Positions 25,454 to 40,442 of a DNA stretch of 64,000 nt are shown here, in pieces. A program made the translations under genes and the position numbers. The notes below the pieces were generated by a model. It worked only from the letters and a program-made list of their open reading frames with translations. It searched no databases and was not told where the DNA came from. Source of the DNA: Isoperla grammatica (taxonomy: Eukaryota > Arthropoda > Insecta > Plecoptera > Perlodidae); contig OX246745.1 in assembly GCA_945910005.1 (NCBI GenBank), positions 36,357,670 through 36,421,669 of the forward strand. Reading direction: 5' to 3'. The stretch's first letter is position 1; each line of letters begins with the position of its first letter.

Positions 25454-26173
25454 GCCTATATTTGCAAATAGAATATCAAAAGCCCACTAGTGCAAAGATA
25501 ATACAATACAACAATACACACACGAGACAGTAGTAAGTAATAATAGTTACAATGAAACATACTACGTAATACATAAAGCAAGTATACCAAAACAACAACG
25601 AGAAAATTACACCATTAAAAAGTCAAAAAAAGTTTAAAAAGTATGGATTTATAATAGCAGCTTCGGTACAGTAGATTTAGGACCGGTCCTAGGTTAAGAC
25701 TTTTTGTGAATCCAGGCCCTGGAGGCCAAGTCTTGAAACCTTACGAATCAAGTCGCAATGCGAATCAACTCACTGTTTCCAAACCGCATGCGACTTGACT
25801 TCTACTAATGTCGTAGTCTTGAAATTAGGCTTGCGCCTGAAGTCGCTTGCGAGATCAAAACTTTGCAAGCTACTGATTTTTTGCGTTATCAAACTCCGCC
25901 CACAACAACTCAATAAATGACCAATGACAAAGCGCGTTACAACTTACAACTTGCATCTTTCGATCCATCGATAGTCGAGGCGTGTCGACAAGGTTTGTTG
26001 TCGTCGCTCTCGCTGTCATTGCCGTGCGTGCACAAAAATATGTTCTCTAACTAACCTCTAACCTCCTCCTCGGCCTTGGGAGAGCAGTAAGTATGAAATG
26101 TTAGGTCCAGGGCATGTCTAGGGCTTTAAGCCTTGTGGGTCTTTTCACGTAGAAGATAAGCCTAGGGAAAGCA

Positions 26174-26717
<544 letters not shown>

Positions 26718-26730
<13 letters not shown>

Positions 26731-26873
26731 CTGAAATATTTAATACATTTCGTGTCAGATAACGCATTAAATGGATTAATAACGGTGCGGAAATGTTCTT
26801 GTATGTTGTTTTCTGCTATTTCGGCCTCTTCAAGATCGGCAATCGCATTTATTATTGCAACATCCTCCATCTC
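26718..26873 (-). pseudogene. Harbinger-like transposase, first-exon remnant
   Basis: Reading from the ATG at 26873 on the minus strand gives 51 residues: MEDVAIINAIADLEEAEI, then EEHFR-like text, INPFNALSD and KYFRLLS before the stop. An acidic start followed by NPF...D...FRLS is what I know from the N-terminus of Harbinger/PIF nuclease-type transposases, just ahead of the DDE nuclease. The frame ends where the adjacent tandem array begins, so the rest was lost. An upstream open frame to 27056 is probably 5' UTR. Confidence 0.45.
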
Positions 26874-27067
26874 AAGTCGCAAATAACTGACAACTCGCAA
26901 CGTTATAGCTCGTGGTTTGAAACGTAAAAAAACTTGCGAGTTAAGACACCGCCCGTTTCCCAAATTTGTCTCAAGACTACCGTTTTGATGTTTTTTCTTG
27001 CGACTTGCGGGAATTGGCAACTTGAAACTGGTGGTGAGTTGAAACGTGAGTTTCAAGACTTAGCCGC

Positions 27068-27252
27068 CTGGGCTATTTCGTCGTGTCGGTGATTTCTTCT
27101 TGCTCGACGTTTCGCCACCGATATTGATGGCTTCCTCAAGACTAGACTGGATCACAGCTGTGACTGGACTATTGTCGTGAGAGCGCCACCAACATGGGTG
27201 GCGAAACGTCGAGCAAGAAGAACTCACCACCGACACGACGAAATAGTCCAGA
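27068..27252. repeat. Foldback with GAAACGTC in both arms, Penelope-tail-like
   Basis: Arms of about 47 bp (27071-27117 and 27205-27251) read CTATTTCGTCGTGTCGGTG...GCTCGACGTTTCGCCACC and its inverse. Each inward-facing strand has a short stem before GCGAAACGTCGAGC, for example CGCCACC-AACAT-GGGTGGCG on the plus strand. This resembles the stem II/GAAAC part of hammerhead motifs described from Penelope-like elements, but the CUGANGA part is degenerate. Confidence 0.5.
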
Positions 27253-29215
27253 ATAATATAACAGTTCGGAAATAATATGACATTAAAAAAATTAAGAAAA
27301 GTATAAAGATTAAAACTAATACAAATAAATAAATAAACATTCTCTAGGCCTATTACTCGAACTACAACCGTTATCGAACAAAATCATACTGATTTTACTT
27401 ATAAAAATGTGCCTCGCGACTTTGAAAATTTGAAAAAAATAATTTCTGGTCATGCCGTAGAGGTGTACCACCTTAAATTGTACGCTGTTTTTGATAACAT
27501 ATCGATTACATTTTTTAAAATTGTTCAAACCCTTTACATTGTGCATAAATGTATGTGATGCAACTTCCCTAAAAAAATGGTTTGCACAGTTACAACATCA
27601 AACGAAGAATTTAGGAATATTTTTTTTATCCAAAATAATTTTAAACTTTTCTTTGTTGTATTGTTCCATTATTCATTACTTAACAGTTTTTAAAAAGGAG
27701 AGACGACACACCTTTTTTAATCGGATAGTATTTCCACACCAAGCCAAAACACATACGTTTTAATGATCTCAGGAACTTAGTTTCATTCCCAGTATTCGAT
27801 TGGATTTCAAGTGCTACCACGAGTGTTCTCTATTTTCCTTCCCTACCAATAAGCTGCCTTTTAACTTTTTTAATGATCCCAGACCCCCCCCCCCCCCGCT
27901 TCCCGCTCCACGATCCCCGCCCCCAGACCTAATCACACTCCAGCAATGTGGGGATTGAGATAACAATCAGGACACTGTAACAATGTCATTGTTTTTCAAA
28001 ACAAGTCTCTTGATTGGCTGTCCACAGTCATGTAAACAAATGGTGTATCAAGGGATTCGTGGCCGAACTTCAAAGCGATCTTTTGTTTTGATTGTTTCAA
28101 TGTAAACAAAGGAGATGAACTCCATTCTAATCAGTATATAATACACAGAACAGATTATCAAGCTTAAGTGGCTCCGGACTATTGATCTTGTGAGAGGAAA
28201 TACAATCTTGTTTTAACCATTTCAGTCCCCTTGTCCACTATAGTGGACATCAACTTTTGAATGAACTCCAGTATTGTGTATATTTGGTAAACAAATATGT
28301 CAACAAATACATGAACAAAATTTGTTTACATTATTTTGTAAAATATGTAAATAGTACCAATATTTTAGCTTTGTTAAGATTTAAATAATTCCTCCAATTC
28401 TATGAATACCGGGAGAAAAAATTCAAAAATGATTTTAGAAAATCGCCTAATTTATTTTGCTCCTTCTTGATAATAATAAGACAAATCAGCTCAAGCAGTA
28501 TTGGGAGCGACCAGATTTAGACTTCCAGGAGAGCCGCGTGTTTTGGTGTGTAGCAAGAAACGTACATATAAAACATTATGCATATTTTTAAGGATGCTTA
28601 TATAAGAATAACTTTTAACGTGTTCGTTTTTTGTTCAAGTTATTCAACGCTTTAAAAAAAATAAACGTGAGTTTGAATTTTTGTTGGTCAACACTTGTTT
28701 TTGTTTTTTAATTTCAATTAATTTCCAACAACTTAGGAAACATTTATGATTTAAAACATTTGTTTACTTTCATTGAGAGCAATTGAAAATTTCAAGTATT
28801 TAAAATTCTTCTTGATAGAATAAAACCCCTCAATCCGAATAATGCTAAACACTTAATGCGCACGACCCGGCTGAGTCGTCTCCACTTAACCTAAGTCCCG
28901 TAGTAACTTAACCTTGCCACTTAAGTCACTAAACATCACTTCCCGTAAATATGTCATATGTCATGTAAATGTTCAGAACTTGATACATTTTTCATTTGAT
29001 ATTTCGATGTATATTGTATTTTTTAAGTATAATATTATAATTTACATATTAATTTGTTAGTTTGCTGTCCTTGGTCTGCAAAGTATACTTTGTTTCAACA
29101 TTAAACACATTTGTGAGAACTGATGTAAAAAGTAAAACATATTTCAAAGAAATAAATCCTTGAAATTGTGGCAAACTATCTCAAAATTAAATGAAATTAG
29201 GCCTACGCAATTCAA
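27253..29215. other. No gene recognised
   Basis: AT-rich sequence with short frames. A 14-bp C run lies at 27884-27897. Nothing I can assign. Confidence 0.4.
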
Positions 29216-31555
29216 ACAGTGACAATAACACGGCGGTTCTTATGGGTAGTGTTTCTCTCTTAGAACACACTCAACTGTGTACAGTGATAATAACACGGCG
29301 GTTCTTATGGGTAGTGTTTCTCTCTTAGAACACACTCAACTCTGTACAGTGATAATAACACGGCGGTTCTTATGGGTAGTGTTTCTCTCTTAGAACACAC
29401 TCAACTCTGTACAGTGATAATAACACGGCGGTTCTTATGGGTAGTGTTTCTCTCTTAGAACACACTCAACTCTGTACAGTGATAATAACACGGCGGTTCT
29501 TATGGGTAGTGTTTCTCTCTTAGAACACACTCAACTCTGTACAGTGATAATAACACGGCGGTTCTTATGGGTAGTGTTTCTCTCTTAGAACACACTCAAC
29601 TCTGTACAGTGATAATAACACGGCGGTTCTTATGGGTAGTGTTTCTCTCTTAGAACACACTCAACTCTGTACAGTGATAATAACACGGCGGTTCTTATGG
29701 GTAGTGTTTCTCTCTTAGAACACACTCAACTCTGTACAGTGATAATAACACGGCGGTTCTTATGGGTAGTGTTTCTCTCTTAGAACACACTCAACTCTGT
29801 ACAGTGATAATAACACGGCGGTTCTTATGGGTAGTGTTTCTCTCTTAGAACACACTCAACTCTGTACAGTGATAATAACACGGCGGTTCTTATGGGTAGT
29901 GTTTCTCTCTTAGAACACACTCAACTCTGTACAGTGATAATAACACGGCGGTTCTTATGGGTAGTGTTTCTCTCTTAGAACACACTCAACTCTGTACAGT
30001 GATAATAACACGGCGGTTCTTATGGGTAGTGTTTCTCTCTTAGAACACACTCAACTCTGTACAGTGATAATAACACGGCGGTTCTTATGGGTAGTGTTTC
30101 TCTCTTAGAACACACTCAACTCTGTACAGTGATAATAACACGGCGGTTCTTATGGGTAGTGTTTCTCTCTTAGAACACACTCAACTCTGTACAGTGATAA
30201 TAACACGGCGGTTCTTATGGGTAGTGTTTCTCTCTTAGAACACACTCAACTCTGTACAGTGATAATAACACGGCGGTTCTTATGGGTAGTGTTTCTCTCT
30301 TAGAACACACTCAACTGTGTACAGTGATAATAACACGGCGGTTCTTATGGGTAGTGTTTCTCTCTTAGAATACACTCAACTCTGTACAGTGATAATAACA
30401 CGGCGGTTCTTATGGGTAGTGTTTCTCTCTTAGAACACACTCAACTCTGTACAGTGATAATAACACGGCGGTTCTTATGGGTAGTGTTTCTCTCTTAGAA
30501 CACACTCAACTCTGTACAGTGATAAAAACACGGCGGTTCTTATGGGTAGTGTTTCTCTCTTAGAACACACTCAACTCTGTACAGTGATAATAACACGGCG
30601 GTTCTTATGGGTAGTGTTTCTCTCTTAGAACACACTCAACTCTGTACAGTGATAATAACACGGCGGTTCTTATGGGTAGTGTTTCTCTCTTAGAACACAC
30701 TCAACTCTGTACAGTGATAATAACACGGCGGTTCTTATGGGTAGTGTTTCTCTCTTAGAACACACTCAACTCTGTACAGTGATAATAACACGGCGGTTCT
30801 TATGGGTAGTGTTTCTCTCTTAGAACACACTCAACTCTGTACAGTGATAATAACACGGCGGTTCTTATGGGTAGTGTTTCTCTCTTAGAACACACTCAAC
30901 TCTGTACAGTGATAATAACACGGCGGTTCTTATGGGTAGTGTTTCTCTCTTAGAACACACTCAACTCTGTACAGTGATAATAACACGGCGGTTCTTATGG
31001 GTAGTGTTTCTCTCTTAGAACACACTCAACTCTGTACAGTGATAATAACACGGCGGTTCTTATGGGTAGTGTTTCTCTCTTAGAACACACTCAACTGTGT
31101 ACAGTGATAATAACACGGCGGTTCTTATGGGTAGTGTTTCTCTCTTAGAACACACTCAACTGTGTACAGTGATAATAACACGGCGGTTCTTATGGGTAGT
31201 GTTTCTCTCTTAGAACACACTCAACTCTGTACAGTGATAATAACACGGCGGTTCTTATGGGTAGTGTTTCTCTCTTAGAACACACTCAACTCTGTACAGT
31301 GATAATAACACGGCGGTTCTTATGGGTAGTGTTTCTCTCTTAGAACACACTCAACTCTGTACAGTGATAATAACACGGCGGTTCTTATGGGTAGTGTTTC
31401 TCTCTTAGAACACACTCAACTGTGTACAGTGATAATAACACGGCGGTTCTTATGGGTAGTGTTTCTCTCTTAGAACACACTCAACTCTGTGCAGTGATAA
31501 TAACACGGCGGTTCTTATGGGTAGTGTTTCTCTCTTAGAACACACTCAATTGTGA
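29216..31555 (+). repeat. 65-bp satellite, 36 copies
   Basis: The unit starts ACAGTGATAATAACACGGCG and ends ACACTCAACTCTGT. Starts fall exactly every 65 bp from 29216 to 31491. Copies are nearly identical; variants are mainly TCTGT/TGTGT at the end, one AAAAACACGG (30520s) and one TACACTC (30370). Each unit carries a small inverted pair, GTTCT and AGAAC, 20-odd bases apart. No frame stays open. Confidence 0.98.
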
Positions 31556-32211
31556 GAAGTAAGAAAAGCCAACAAAAAACACAAACAAGTCACTTCTTAT
31601 GAAATTATTCCTTTTCTCCTTTATAACGCACAGTAATTTCAATTCTTTACCGGAACGATGTACGAAAAAACAGGATAGCAAAGCACAAAATACAGGCTAA
31701 CTTGTGACATGTAAGAAATTGCGAAAAAAGTACAAAAATGGTTGTTTATACATCCAAGAAAACCTTCCTTCACCAGGACACCATGGCGATTAATAAACAC
31801 ATAAATTAATAAACAACTAGCAAATAAAAACATTACTTTATTTTGAAATAAATACCAATTTTATTTCAAAACGAAATTAACATTTGAGTATTTTTTAGTG
31901 TGTCTTCATTATTTATTTAACATTTCAGATACACGAGTTATCCATCAGAGGAGAAATTTTGCCCCTCGCCTCAAGCCTAATTCCCTTCGCTTTAATTTAA
32001 GAGCTCTCTATATCGTGTTAGGGGCCACCGAGAGAACTGTGGCTGCACCAGGGGAAGCAACATTCTGCACTTTGGATCGTTCATCAGACATTTTGTAGAT
32101 TTCGAACCGACATAAAAAAGCACAGATAATAGCCTAGTTTAAATGAAAGACCCAGTTTGGGGTTAGGTTCTCATGTAATCACCTAGAAAACGGGGACTGG
32201 ATTTGGTCTGG
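31556..32211. other. No gene recognised
   Basis: AT-rich spacer with no convincing ORF. Confidence 0.4.
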
Positions 32212-32720
<509 letters not shown>

Positions 32721-33904
32721 GACTCTTCCATGGTTCGTGGTTGAAGTTTGAGACACTACTGAGTGAGGTGACATTACTTATTTTGAAAGAAGCATCTCTA
32801 TTCTCTATTAGTTATATGTGATCTCCCTGACCATTTCGAGGAATATCTTGTATTTTCGGCCTTCGTGGAAGGATCAAAATACCAAGCATTTGTATGGAAT
32901 CGCGTGATGACGAGGGGGGGGGGGAGGGCTGTTGACTCACAGCAGGCGAGACAAAACGCAACAAATACAAATTTCTTCTTCTATCGTAAATTTCAAACAT
33001 GTTACATAGGCCTACTAATGTTAGAAATTAACAAATGGCAATTTGGACTTAGGTAAATCAATGCATATAAATTATCTAAGACAAAACAGCAGTATGCATG
33101 CCCGTCTTCTATCTTATATATTGTGTTTCAATCTCTAGCCTCTAGGAAAGTAATTGATGAATGCAGAAAAATATTTATGCAATAATTACGTTTTTTGGCA
33201 TCTTCATTGTTAACCATTTTTTGGAGACAAGTAAAAACACTGATGTATGCCTGATGAACGTATCTTTTCTCTGGTGCCAACACTTTCTGAAATGTGACTA
33301 TTGTTGGGGGAATTTAATTAAGTTATACATATACTTACACAGAGGCCCATTTCACTTATTTACATTATATACCTCCTAGGACCACCAGTAATAAAATCAA
33401 TTATACTAATTACTTCATTAATTTCAACTTTAGCGTCAACCTCAATCTCAATGGTGGCGCAAGATCACAAATTGTAAAGTGGCCGTCACCCAAAGATTGG
33501 TACAGAGTTATGCGGAGAATTTCCTCCCCTTACCCCCACTTCCATCCACGCGCAGGCGAAGCGAGGAAACGAAAGATTAAATCTCTCTAATAGACCCGCG
33601 AACCTCACAGTGTTATGACACGTGATTAAATATGTCAACTTTGAATAGAAATAAGTACCCGTGTTGTAATCACTTTAAATATTGATCTGATACTAATTGT
33701 GAGTATTTATTGTGAATCTTGAGAGGAAAACAATACAAATGCTATTTTGAATAAAAAAAATCGCGCTGTTTGTAGGCCTTCACAACAACTAGAACACATG
33801 TGTTAGTAAATCACAATCTCATACCCATGAGTTGGAAAGTATGATTACACAGGTTTAAAGCTATAAGCCAGCTTTATGGGCAATGATGTCAAGTGATGCC
33901 GTTA
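32721..33904. other. No gene recognised
   Basis: Short frames only; a G run at about 32916-32925. Confidence 0.4.
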
Positions 33905-34180
<276 letters not shown>

Positions 34181-34195
34181 TATTGAATGTATCAC

Positions 34196-34425
34196 AATCA
34201 TACAATCTCGGTCAAAACCGGCGTTAACATGTTATACGGACGTAATGTCAAGTATTTCCATGTGTCTACCTTATTTAACTTCACTAATCACATGTTACTA
34301 GTTTAAACAGTCATCAATCTCGGTCAAAGCCGGTGTTTACATGTTATACGGACAATACAGATGTAATGTCAAATATTTCCATGAGGTAGGTACCTTGTTC
34401 AACTTCAGTCGTTACTGAATTATTA
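34196..34425 (+). repeat. Tandem duplication, about 111-bp unit
   Basis: AATCTCGGTCAAAACCGG...ACATGTTATACGGAC...ATTTCCATG at about 34204 is repeated from about 34315 with an insertion of ACAATACAG. The pair lies between two TTA tracts, and a weak third start (TACAACCGCGGTGCAAA) follows near 34595. Confidence 0.75.
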
Positions 34426-34433
34426 TTATTTGA

Positions 34434-34434
<1 letters not shown>

Positions 34435-34515
<81 letters not shown>

Positions 34516-34590
34516 TATAATATATTATATATAATAATATATAATATATTAATATGATTAGTATTTATTATTATTATATATATTATAATC
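34435..34590 (+). repeat. (TTA)n plus AT palindrome
   Basis: TTA repeats to about 34514, then pure A/T text with interleaved palindromes (TATATAATAATATATAATATA) that could form cruciforms. Confidence 0.85.
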
Positions 34591-36065
34591 ATACAACCGC
34601 GGTGCAAATTGTGCGGTCTGCAAGAGCTGCGCGGACAGTCTAGGCTATGGTCTGTTACACTCGTTTAGCTGTTACACGTGGGCTCGACTGCTCTGATGAT
34701 TTCAATGTAGTTTAACCTATCTATCATAAAGACGACGCATCTCCGGATAGCTGTTTCACTTTAATCATTGAATCGAAATAAAACAACACCTGACCCCTGT
34801 TACGGGGCAAGTCTCGGTAACTTAAAAAAAAATCATTGCTGCTGGTCACATACTTGAGGTTCACGTGGTTTCTTGAATGGCCTTGGCTGGAGATCACGTG
34901 TACGTCACTGCTGCCAAGATAACGACATCGGCCACTCGTGCTCAAGCCTCGAGGTCTCAGTTCTGGCTAGGGATGTTTCTATGCCGCCAACTCTCTCAAA
35001 CTCATTGACAACGAAACTTCCTCAAGTAGCAGTTACTAAACTTTCTAACAGTAGCAAGAAAAGAACGACCCACCTACTGAAAATCATCCAGAAAAATAAT
35101 AAAACGAAAAAATGAGTAGAAAATGACAAAGATATTTTTTACAGCAAGAAACTTTTCATTTTTGTGTGGGAAAAGTTTTTCGGTCGCTCATAATCATAAT
35201 GTGACCCCTTCCACGAGCTCACCCATGACATCGGAGGAATCGCGAGATTGTATGAAATCATTCTATTTTCCCTAAATCCCGAGGGAAGAACTTTCAACCC
35301 TTCAACTTTATCTCCTAAAGTTCTGTGTTTAGCTCGCAAAAACTTTTTTATACCAACGACTAGAGTGAAATTTTTGGTAAATGTCAGCCAGGGCAGCGAA
35401 GGCATTCAGGCTGGCGATCTTAGGATGGGACGGTTATTCCCCAGCCTCCTATTTAAGAGGTTTCACCAAGGCTTTATATTCGTACCGGCGTGGGGCGTGG
35501 GGCGTGGGGCGTGGGGCGGCTAGTCAGTTCGCTCCCTGTAAATGAGGCGACGAGTCTGCCTAGAGCGGGGGGGGGGGGGGGGGGGTTGTCCTGCGAGACC
35601 ACTAAACACATGGACCTAGACCTCGTGTTTGCATTGCGCCTCGATCTGCTACTTTCTGCGTCCGGGCCCTGCTATGCTCAAATGACGACACTTACGTCAG
35701 ATGGGCTTCTTCGTCCAGTTCATTTAGTATTTGTTAGTTACTATTGCGTATAAAGCATTATGACACATGCGTATCTTAGTATAAGAACCTAAACAATAGC
35801 GAAACTCAAGCTATTTTCTTGCTGCAGACACAAGCGCGCACTGGTTCTATACCTATGTGTAGTAGAGGGGCCGATAAGTTATACTACTACATATAACGGT
35901 ATGTCACCCCAATCACCGCTACGCCGCGCTAGTGTCGACGTGCGCAAGTTGTCCTGTATACATCCTTATACTGTGTTCTTATGAAGCTTGGCTTTGTACC
36001 GTAAGCCCTACTACAACCGCACATGCGTGAGTGGCATTTCATGTGAACGTGTTTTATAGGTAACA
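34591..36065. other. No gene recognised; G-rich patches
   Basis: No gene. A (GTGGGGC)n run lies at about 35490-35518 and a run of 19 G at 35567-35585. Confidence 0.4.
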
Positions 36066-36310
36066 ATTTATTTATTATTTATTCCCATTCATACATACAG
36101 AACAGTGGTTGGCAAAGACGGGTACAGTCCCAAACACAAGAAGTGACTGCCAACCCATGCTCTGTATAATAATGAACATATAAAATAGAACAACAAAAAA
36201 GGGAGAAAATTATGAAAAAAATTCAAACCTAAAAATGACTCCTAGTAGTCCAAATAATAATAATATTGAGATTTACAAAATAGAAACACACATTTATAAT
36301 TAATTAATAT
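36066..36310 (-). other. Probable LINE-type 3' end, minus orientation
   Basis: TTTATTTATTATTTATTCCC opens it, followed by an inverted GTTGGCA...TGCCAAC pair spanning CAGAACAGTGGTTGGCAAAG and GACTGCCAACCCATGCTCTG (about 36100-36170). It is similar in layout to 15603 and 49985. No coding part is attached. Confidence 0.35.
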
Positions 36311-36888
36311 TAGTGCAATATTTGTTAAAAAGGGTTAACTCGTGTCGAATGTTCGTTTTTAATCCAGTTAATATTGCTTGTGTAAATTACCATTGCGTAT
36401 AAAGTATTATGACTGCTAGACTACTACATGCCACTAAACTAAAACTAACTAAAATGTGTTTTATAAACACCAATTAGTCCGTCGTGAACAGATTTGACGA
36501 GAACGATGTTATGGTCGTGTTTACAGAAGCCAGAGCAGTTTTATTAGAATGGTCAACTCGGTTCGCTTTTTTTCTCACAGACACTGGGTGACATTAAGCG
36601 TGTGTCCTCCTAATTCCAATTTCCGGTGGAAAGTGGTGGGAGATAAGGATCTGAGGTCGCTATAGTATGTATGTTCTCAAAGTCAGTGGCGGCTCGTGGG
36701 GTTTGAAATAGGTTGGGCACAAATCAGATAACATTTAAAAAGGGTAGCTAGTCGCATTTTAGAGTTACATTTAGACACTGACACAGATACGGAAGATAGG
36801 CCTAATAAAATAACAGCACATGCAAACTTACCTAATATTTTAACGTCTGTGTCATTGTGTTAACGAACAGAAACTCTATAGCCGACAT

Positions 36889-37334
36889 CTATAGGCCATA
36901 TCACATTAGGTTCCTAGCTGACAATTGCAATCGTAGATTCGAGCTTACGATTGGCGGCGCATGCGCAGTAGCTCAGTTCAGCCAGTCTACGGGTGCAATC
37001 ATTTTATAGACCGAGCTCTAAAATAATATTGTGAATCGTAGATCCGAGTCACGTGAACCAATCAGGAAGGAGAACGGTTAAATACGTATTGAGCACTGTC
37101 ACAACATAACCTCAAGCAACAACTACTTTAATGGAAACACAGAGCCAATAACTTTAATTATATATTTGTTTGTGATTAAGGCTTGTCTTATTAGTTATTA
37201 TTATTGGATTTATTTCCTAGTTGAACGATTTTAGGATTGTCAGCTGGTCAAGTGTGATTGGATAATTGTAGATTGCGATTGCAATTGGCGACACCAGTCT
37301 ACGATTCCAATGGTAGTGTGATATGGGCTTATAG
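36889..37334 (+). mobile_element. MITE family M, full-length copy nested in the hAT element
   Basis: The ends are CTATAGGCCATATCACATTA and the inverse of CTATAAGCCCATATCACACT. Inside are repeated ATCGTAGAT(T/C)CGAG and the conserved GGCGGCGCATGCGCAGTAGCTC. Partial copies are at 40081-40442 (minus) and 61302-61606 (plus). Non-coding. Confidence 0.8.
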
Positions 37335-38128
37335 TTGTTGTCTGATATTATTCCTACCTATCAACGGTAGACTCATTTTATTGTCCAAATCATTGATTAA
37401 GTTTAATCAATGGTCCAAATGACTTTGGATAGTCCATGTTTTTTGGTTTTCTCACTCAAGTGTTTCAAATCTTTCACACCAATCCTGGTATGTCTTATCT
37501 AAAATAAGTACACAATACTTCAGGATGAATATAGATTCATTGAACACTTTTAATAACACGTAAAGAAACCTACCATGTTTGAAATTGGACACCCGACTCC
37601 CGCGTCGAGTCATGGCTAGATTTAAACAGTATGACCAACTTAAGAACTAAACTACCTACTTATGTCAACTGGGCTAGTTGATAAATACAACACCACAACA
37701 GCAACAGCTGTGTTAATGTGAGGTTATGTAGGCTATATGTGACAAATCCCTACGCATGTATAATCACCGCCAAATAAAAGGCATGTAAAAAGAAGAATGC
37801 ATTATGCACCATTGCACCTGTAGCTAGCAGAACAGCCTGACTAATGCACAAGTCTGGTCTTGGTGGACCTAATCTCTTCGCTAACAGTCGATCTTCGTAA
37901 CTTAAGTTTTTTTTTTTTAAGAATCTTACCTCATTCATTTTGTTTCATGGTGTAACACGGAATATTATCACTGTCCATAATTATGTGACGAGGCTACTGT
38001 CACTCACACACTACAAAGTCAAATCCACGTAAATCACTCACTGCACTAATGTAGGCCTACACAAAGACAACCACCTGTCAGCACACAATCGGCACACAAT
38101 CACACACACTCGGATCGCGTGGTAACAG

Positions 38129-38154
38129 CATTGAGTTTGTTAACAAACTCAATG
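38129..38154. repeat. 26-bp perfect palindrome
   Basis: CATTGAGTTTGTT followed by its exact reverse complement, no spacer. Confidence 0.9.
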
Positions 38155-38553
38155 ATAACAGCTGTCCAACTGTCTAACAACTTGGGCCAGGAAAACATAG
38201 GCTCTACCATGCCTATCGTTTACATTTACTTTCGGGGGTTTCCCTCACACTTTCTTGAAAAAATTAAAGTGCGCCTGCGCCGGGTAGATGACTCGTTGCA
38301 AGCCACGCAAGGTCGTTATTGTTAGTACTCTGCGCACTATCTGCACTCTGCATACTATTACACTCTGTTGCAGACTTCGAGAAGCGCGCAGCGCGCTTTT
38401 ATTTGAATGTGCATTTTGAAAATACAAACTTCGATTTTATGATAATATATCACAAGTCCACAACTCGGAATTAAATGGGAGTGATTGTTGGCGGGAGGAA
38501 AGGGAGGGCACGTTCCCGTGTGCCCTTACGTGCGAGCCGCCCCTGCTCAAAGT

Positions 38554-40080
38554 ACCACTACGCCCAGCCCTACTCTGTATGTTTGCTTCTCGGGCGGCGA
38601 ATACGCCTACACACTACCATGATTCGTGCTTCAGATCAGTTTAAGGTATATTCAAATCTTCCGTTATTTAAGAAACTTTAAAAATACATCTACACATATA
38701 ATATGTTTTAAGTATTCATCTGAGCAAAGTGCTTCCATGTTTTTGCTGTTCTTGAACTATCGTGAAGACGTTGTGTGGACTAGGAAAACGCTCCGCGTTG
38801 CCAGATGAGTGATTTTTTTCAATGTATCAAGGCAAATAAATCATTTGCATATCATATTACTCTTAACAAAAAAAAGTTCCTTTATAATAAACATATGATT
38901 TTTTTACAAGATGGTGGTTTAAGTTACAACCTTAGAATTTGTGAATATTTTTTTCTCGAGATGTTGCCAATAATTAAACGAAATATTATTTAAACTTGTT
39001 AAGAAGTTTTCTTTAAATAAATTAAAACCTTCAAGTTGATTTTTCAATGGATTTCCGCATAATTTCATTCAACCGTGCTCTACTCAATTGGCTCTAATTC
39101 ATAAAATATTATTCGTATCTGTGTATAAGAAGTTGCATAACGTAGATACTGGCTAGATCTAAAACTTGATATAGTTAAATCATACAATAACCAAATTAAA
39201 ACTCACGACAAAGTTCGTTGTTAGCTTTTGAGTGTTTGCCCCAAAAGTCATAAAACATAACACGTAATTTTAGCCATACTATGATAGCTATCAAAATTCC
39301 AAATACATAGTGGAAAAGGTCTGCATGCGTACGCTATTTTTGGTGCATACTATATGCATCTTACTTCAATGGTCCACAAATGCGAATCATATCGGTGGAA
39401 CACTGTAAAAATGAAGAAATAATTGCCTTCAATAAACAACATTCTTTTTAACATGGCGGTTACAGCTACAATTTTGAAACTAATGGCACGTGTTGATACC
39501 GTTGATATGGACCTACATCTAAAAAATCATTTCAATCCGTTTGTAAGCTTTAATTTAATTAAATTAATAAATTACACTTTTGTTTTTTCACATAAATACC
39601 ACATTTAAGTGAAACATTAATAAAAGATTAATATAAGATCATTCGAAAACGTCAACCACTTCATAAGGCAATCGATTTACGTAATATTTCTTAAAAGATT
39701 TATTTAAACGACAAAATGAGATTTTCTTTGTATCAGATGAAACCTTATTGTATCTTTCAACCAAATAGAAGGATTATCAACAAGAAAAAACAGTTAGTTT
39801 TAGTTTGCAGGCATTGAATAAAATATAAAAAAACTCATTTCTAGAAAATTGTTGGGTTATGCGTAGCAAAATGTAGATCTGAAGTTGACAGATTGTCAGT
39901 TTTTGTCTGACGTAACGCAACGCAACTCAACTCAACGTAACGCAACAAGCTGTCAATCGCAGCCCCCGGTGCACGGCTGAGGAAGGCCTGTCCGCGACGC
40001 CACGGTCTAGGAACGTGATGCCCTCCACTACCCACACCCCATCACAACACCGTATCACACTTCAATCTCGCTCTAAACAA
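38554..40080. other. No gene recognised
   Basis: AT-rich. ACTAGGAAAACGCTC at 38779-38793 recurs at 61610-61624. A small CGTAACGCAACGCAACTC repeat lies at 39911-39945. Confidence 0.4.
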
Positions 40081-40442
40081 TAGGTCTCCAATCACACTCG
40101 ACCATCTGACAGTTCCCAACTGGTGCAACTAGCACCAAATACAATATCAATAACTAAGAAAATAACACAAGCCTTAATCACAAACAAATAAATAATTAAG
40201 TTATTGGCGTAGTTGTTACTTGAGGCTATGTTGTGACAGTGCTCTGTACGTATTTAACCGTTCTCGTTCCTGATTGGTTCACGTGACTCGGATCTACGAT
40301 TCGTAATTTTAGTATAGAGCTCTGTCTAAAAATAAGATAACAATCGTAGACTGACCCAACTGAGCTACTGCGCATGCGCCGCCAATCGTAAACTCGGATC
40401 TACGATTGTAATTGACAGTTGCAATACTAATGTGATACCGCT
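40081..40442 (-). mobile_element. MITE family M, minus-strand copy
   Basis: The reverse complement follows the copy at 36889-37334 from its left end (near 40440) through GGCGGCGCATGCGCAGTAGC, CACGTGAACCAATCAGGAA and the GTGTGATTGGA part, and stops there. The last about 60 bp and one terminal repeat are missing. Confidence 0.75.

Larger units (their letters stand above)
36684..38545 (+). mobile_element. Non-autonomous hAT-type DNA transposon (1862 bp)
   Basis: The ends are CAGTGGCGGCTCGTGGGG (36684) and the inverse of CAGGGGCGGCTCGCACG (to 38545). A perfect 8-bp target duplication CTCAAAGT flanks them at 36676-36683 and 38546-38553. No transposase frame is visible. A separate MITE is nested at 36889-37334, and a 26-bp perfect palindrome lies at 38129-38154. 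Confidence 0.93.

Noticed and set aside
29216..31555. CRISPR array
   Set aside because: The 65-bp units are contiguous and whole-unit identical, with no variable spacers, and the genome is eukaryotic.
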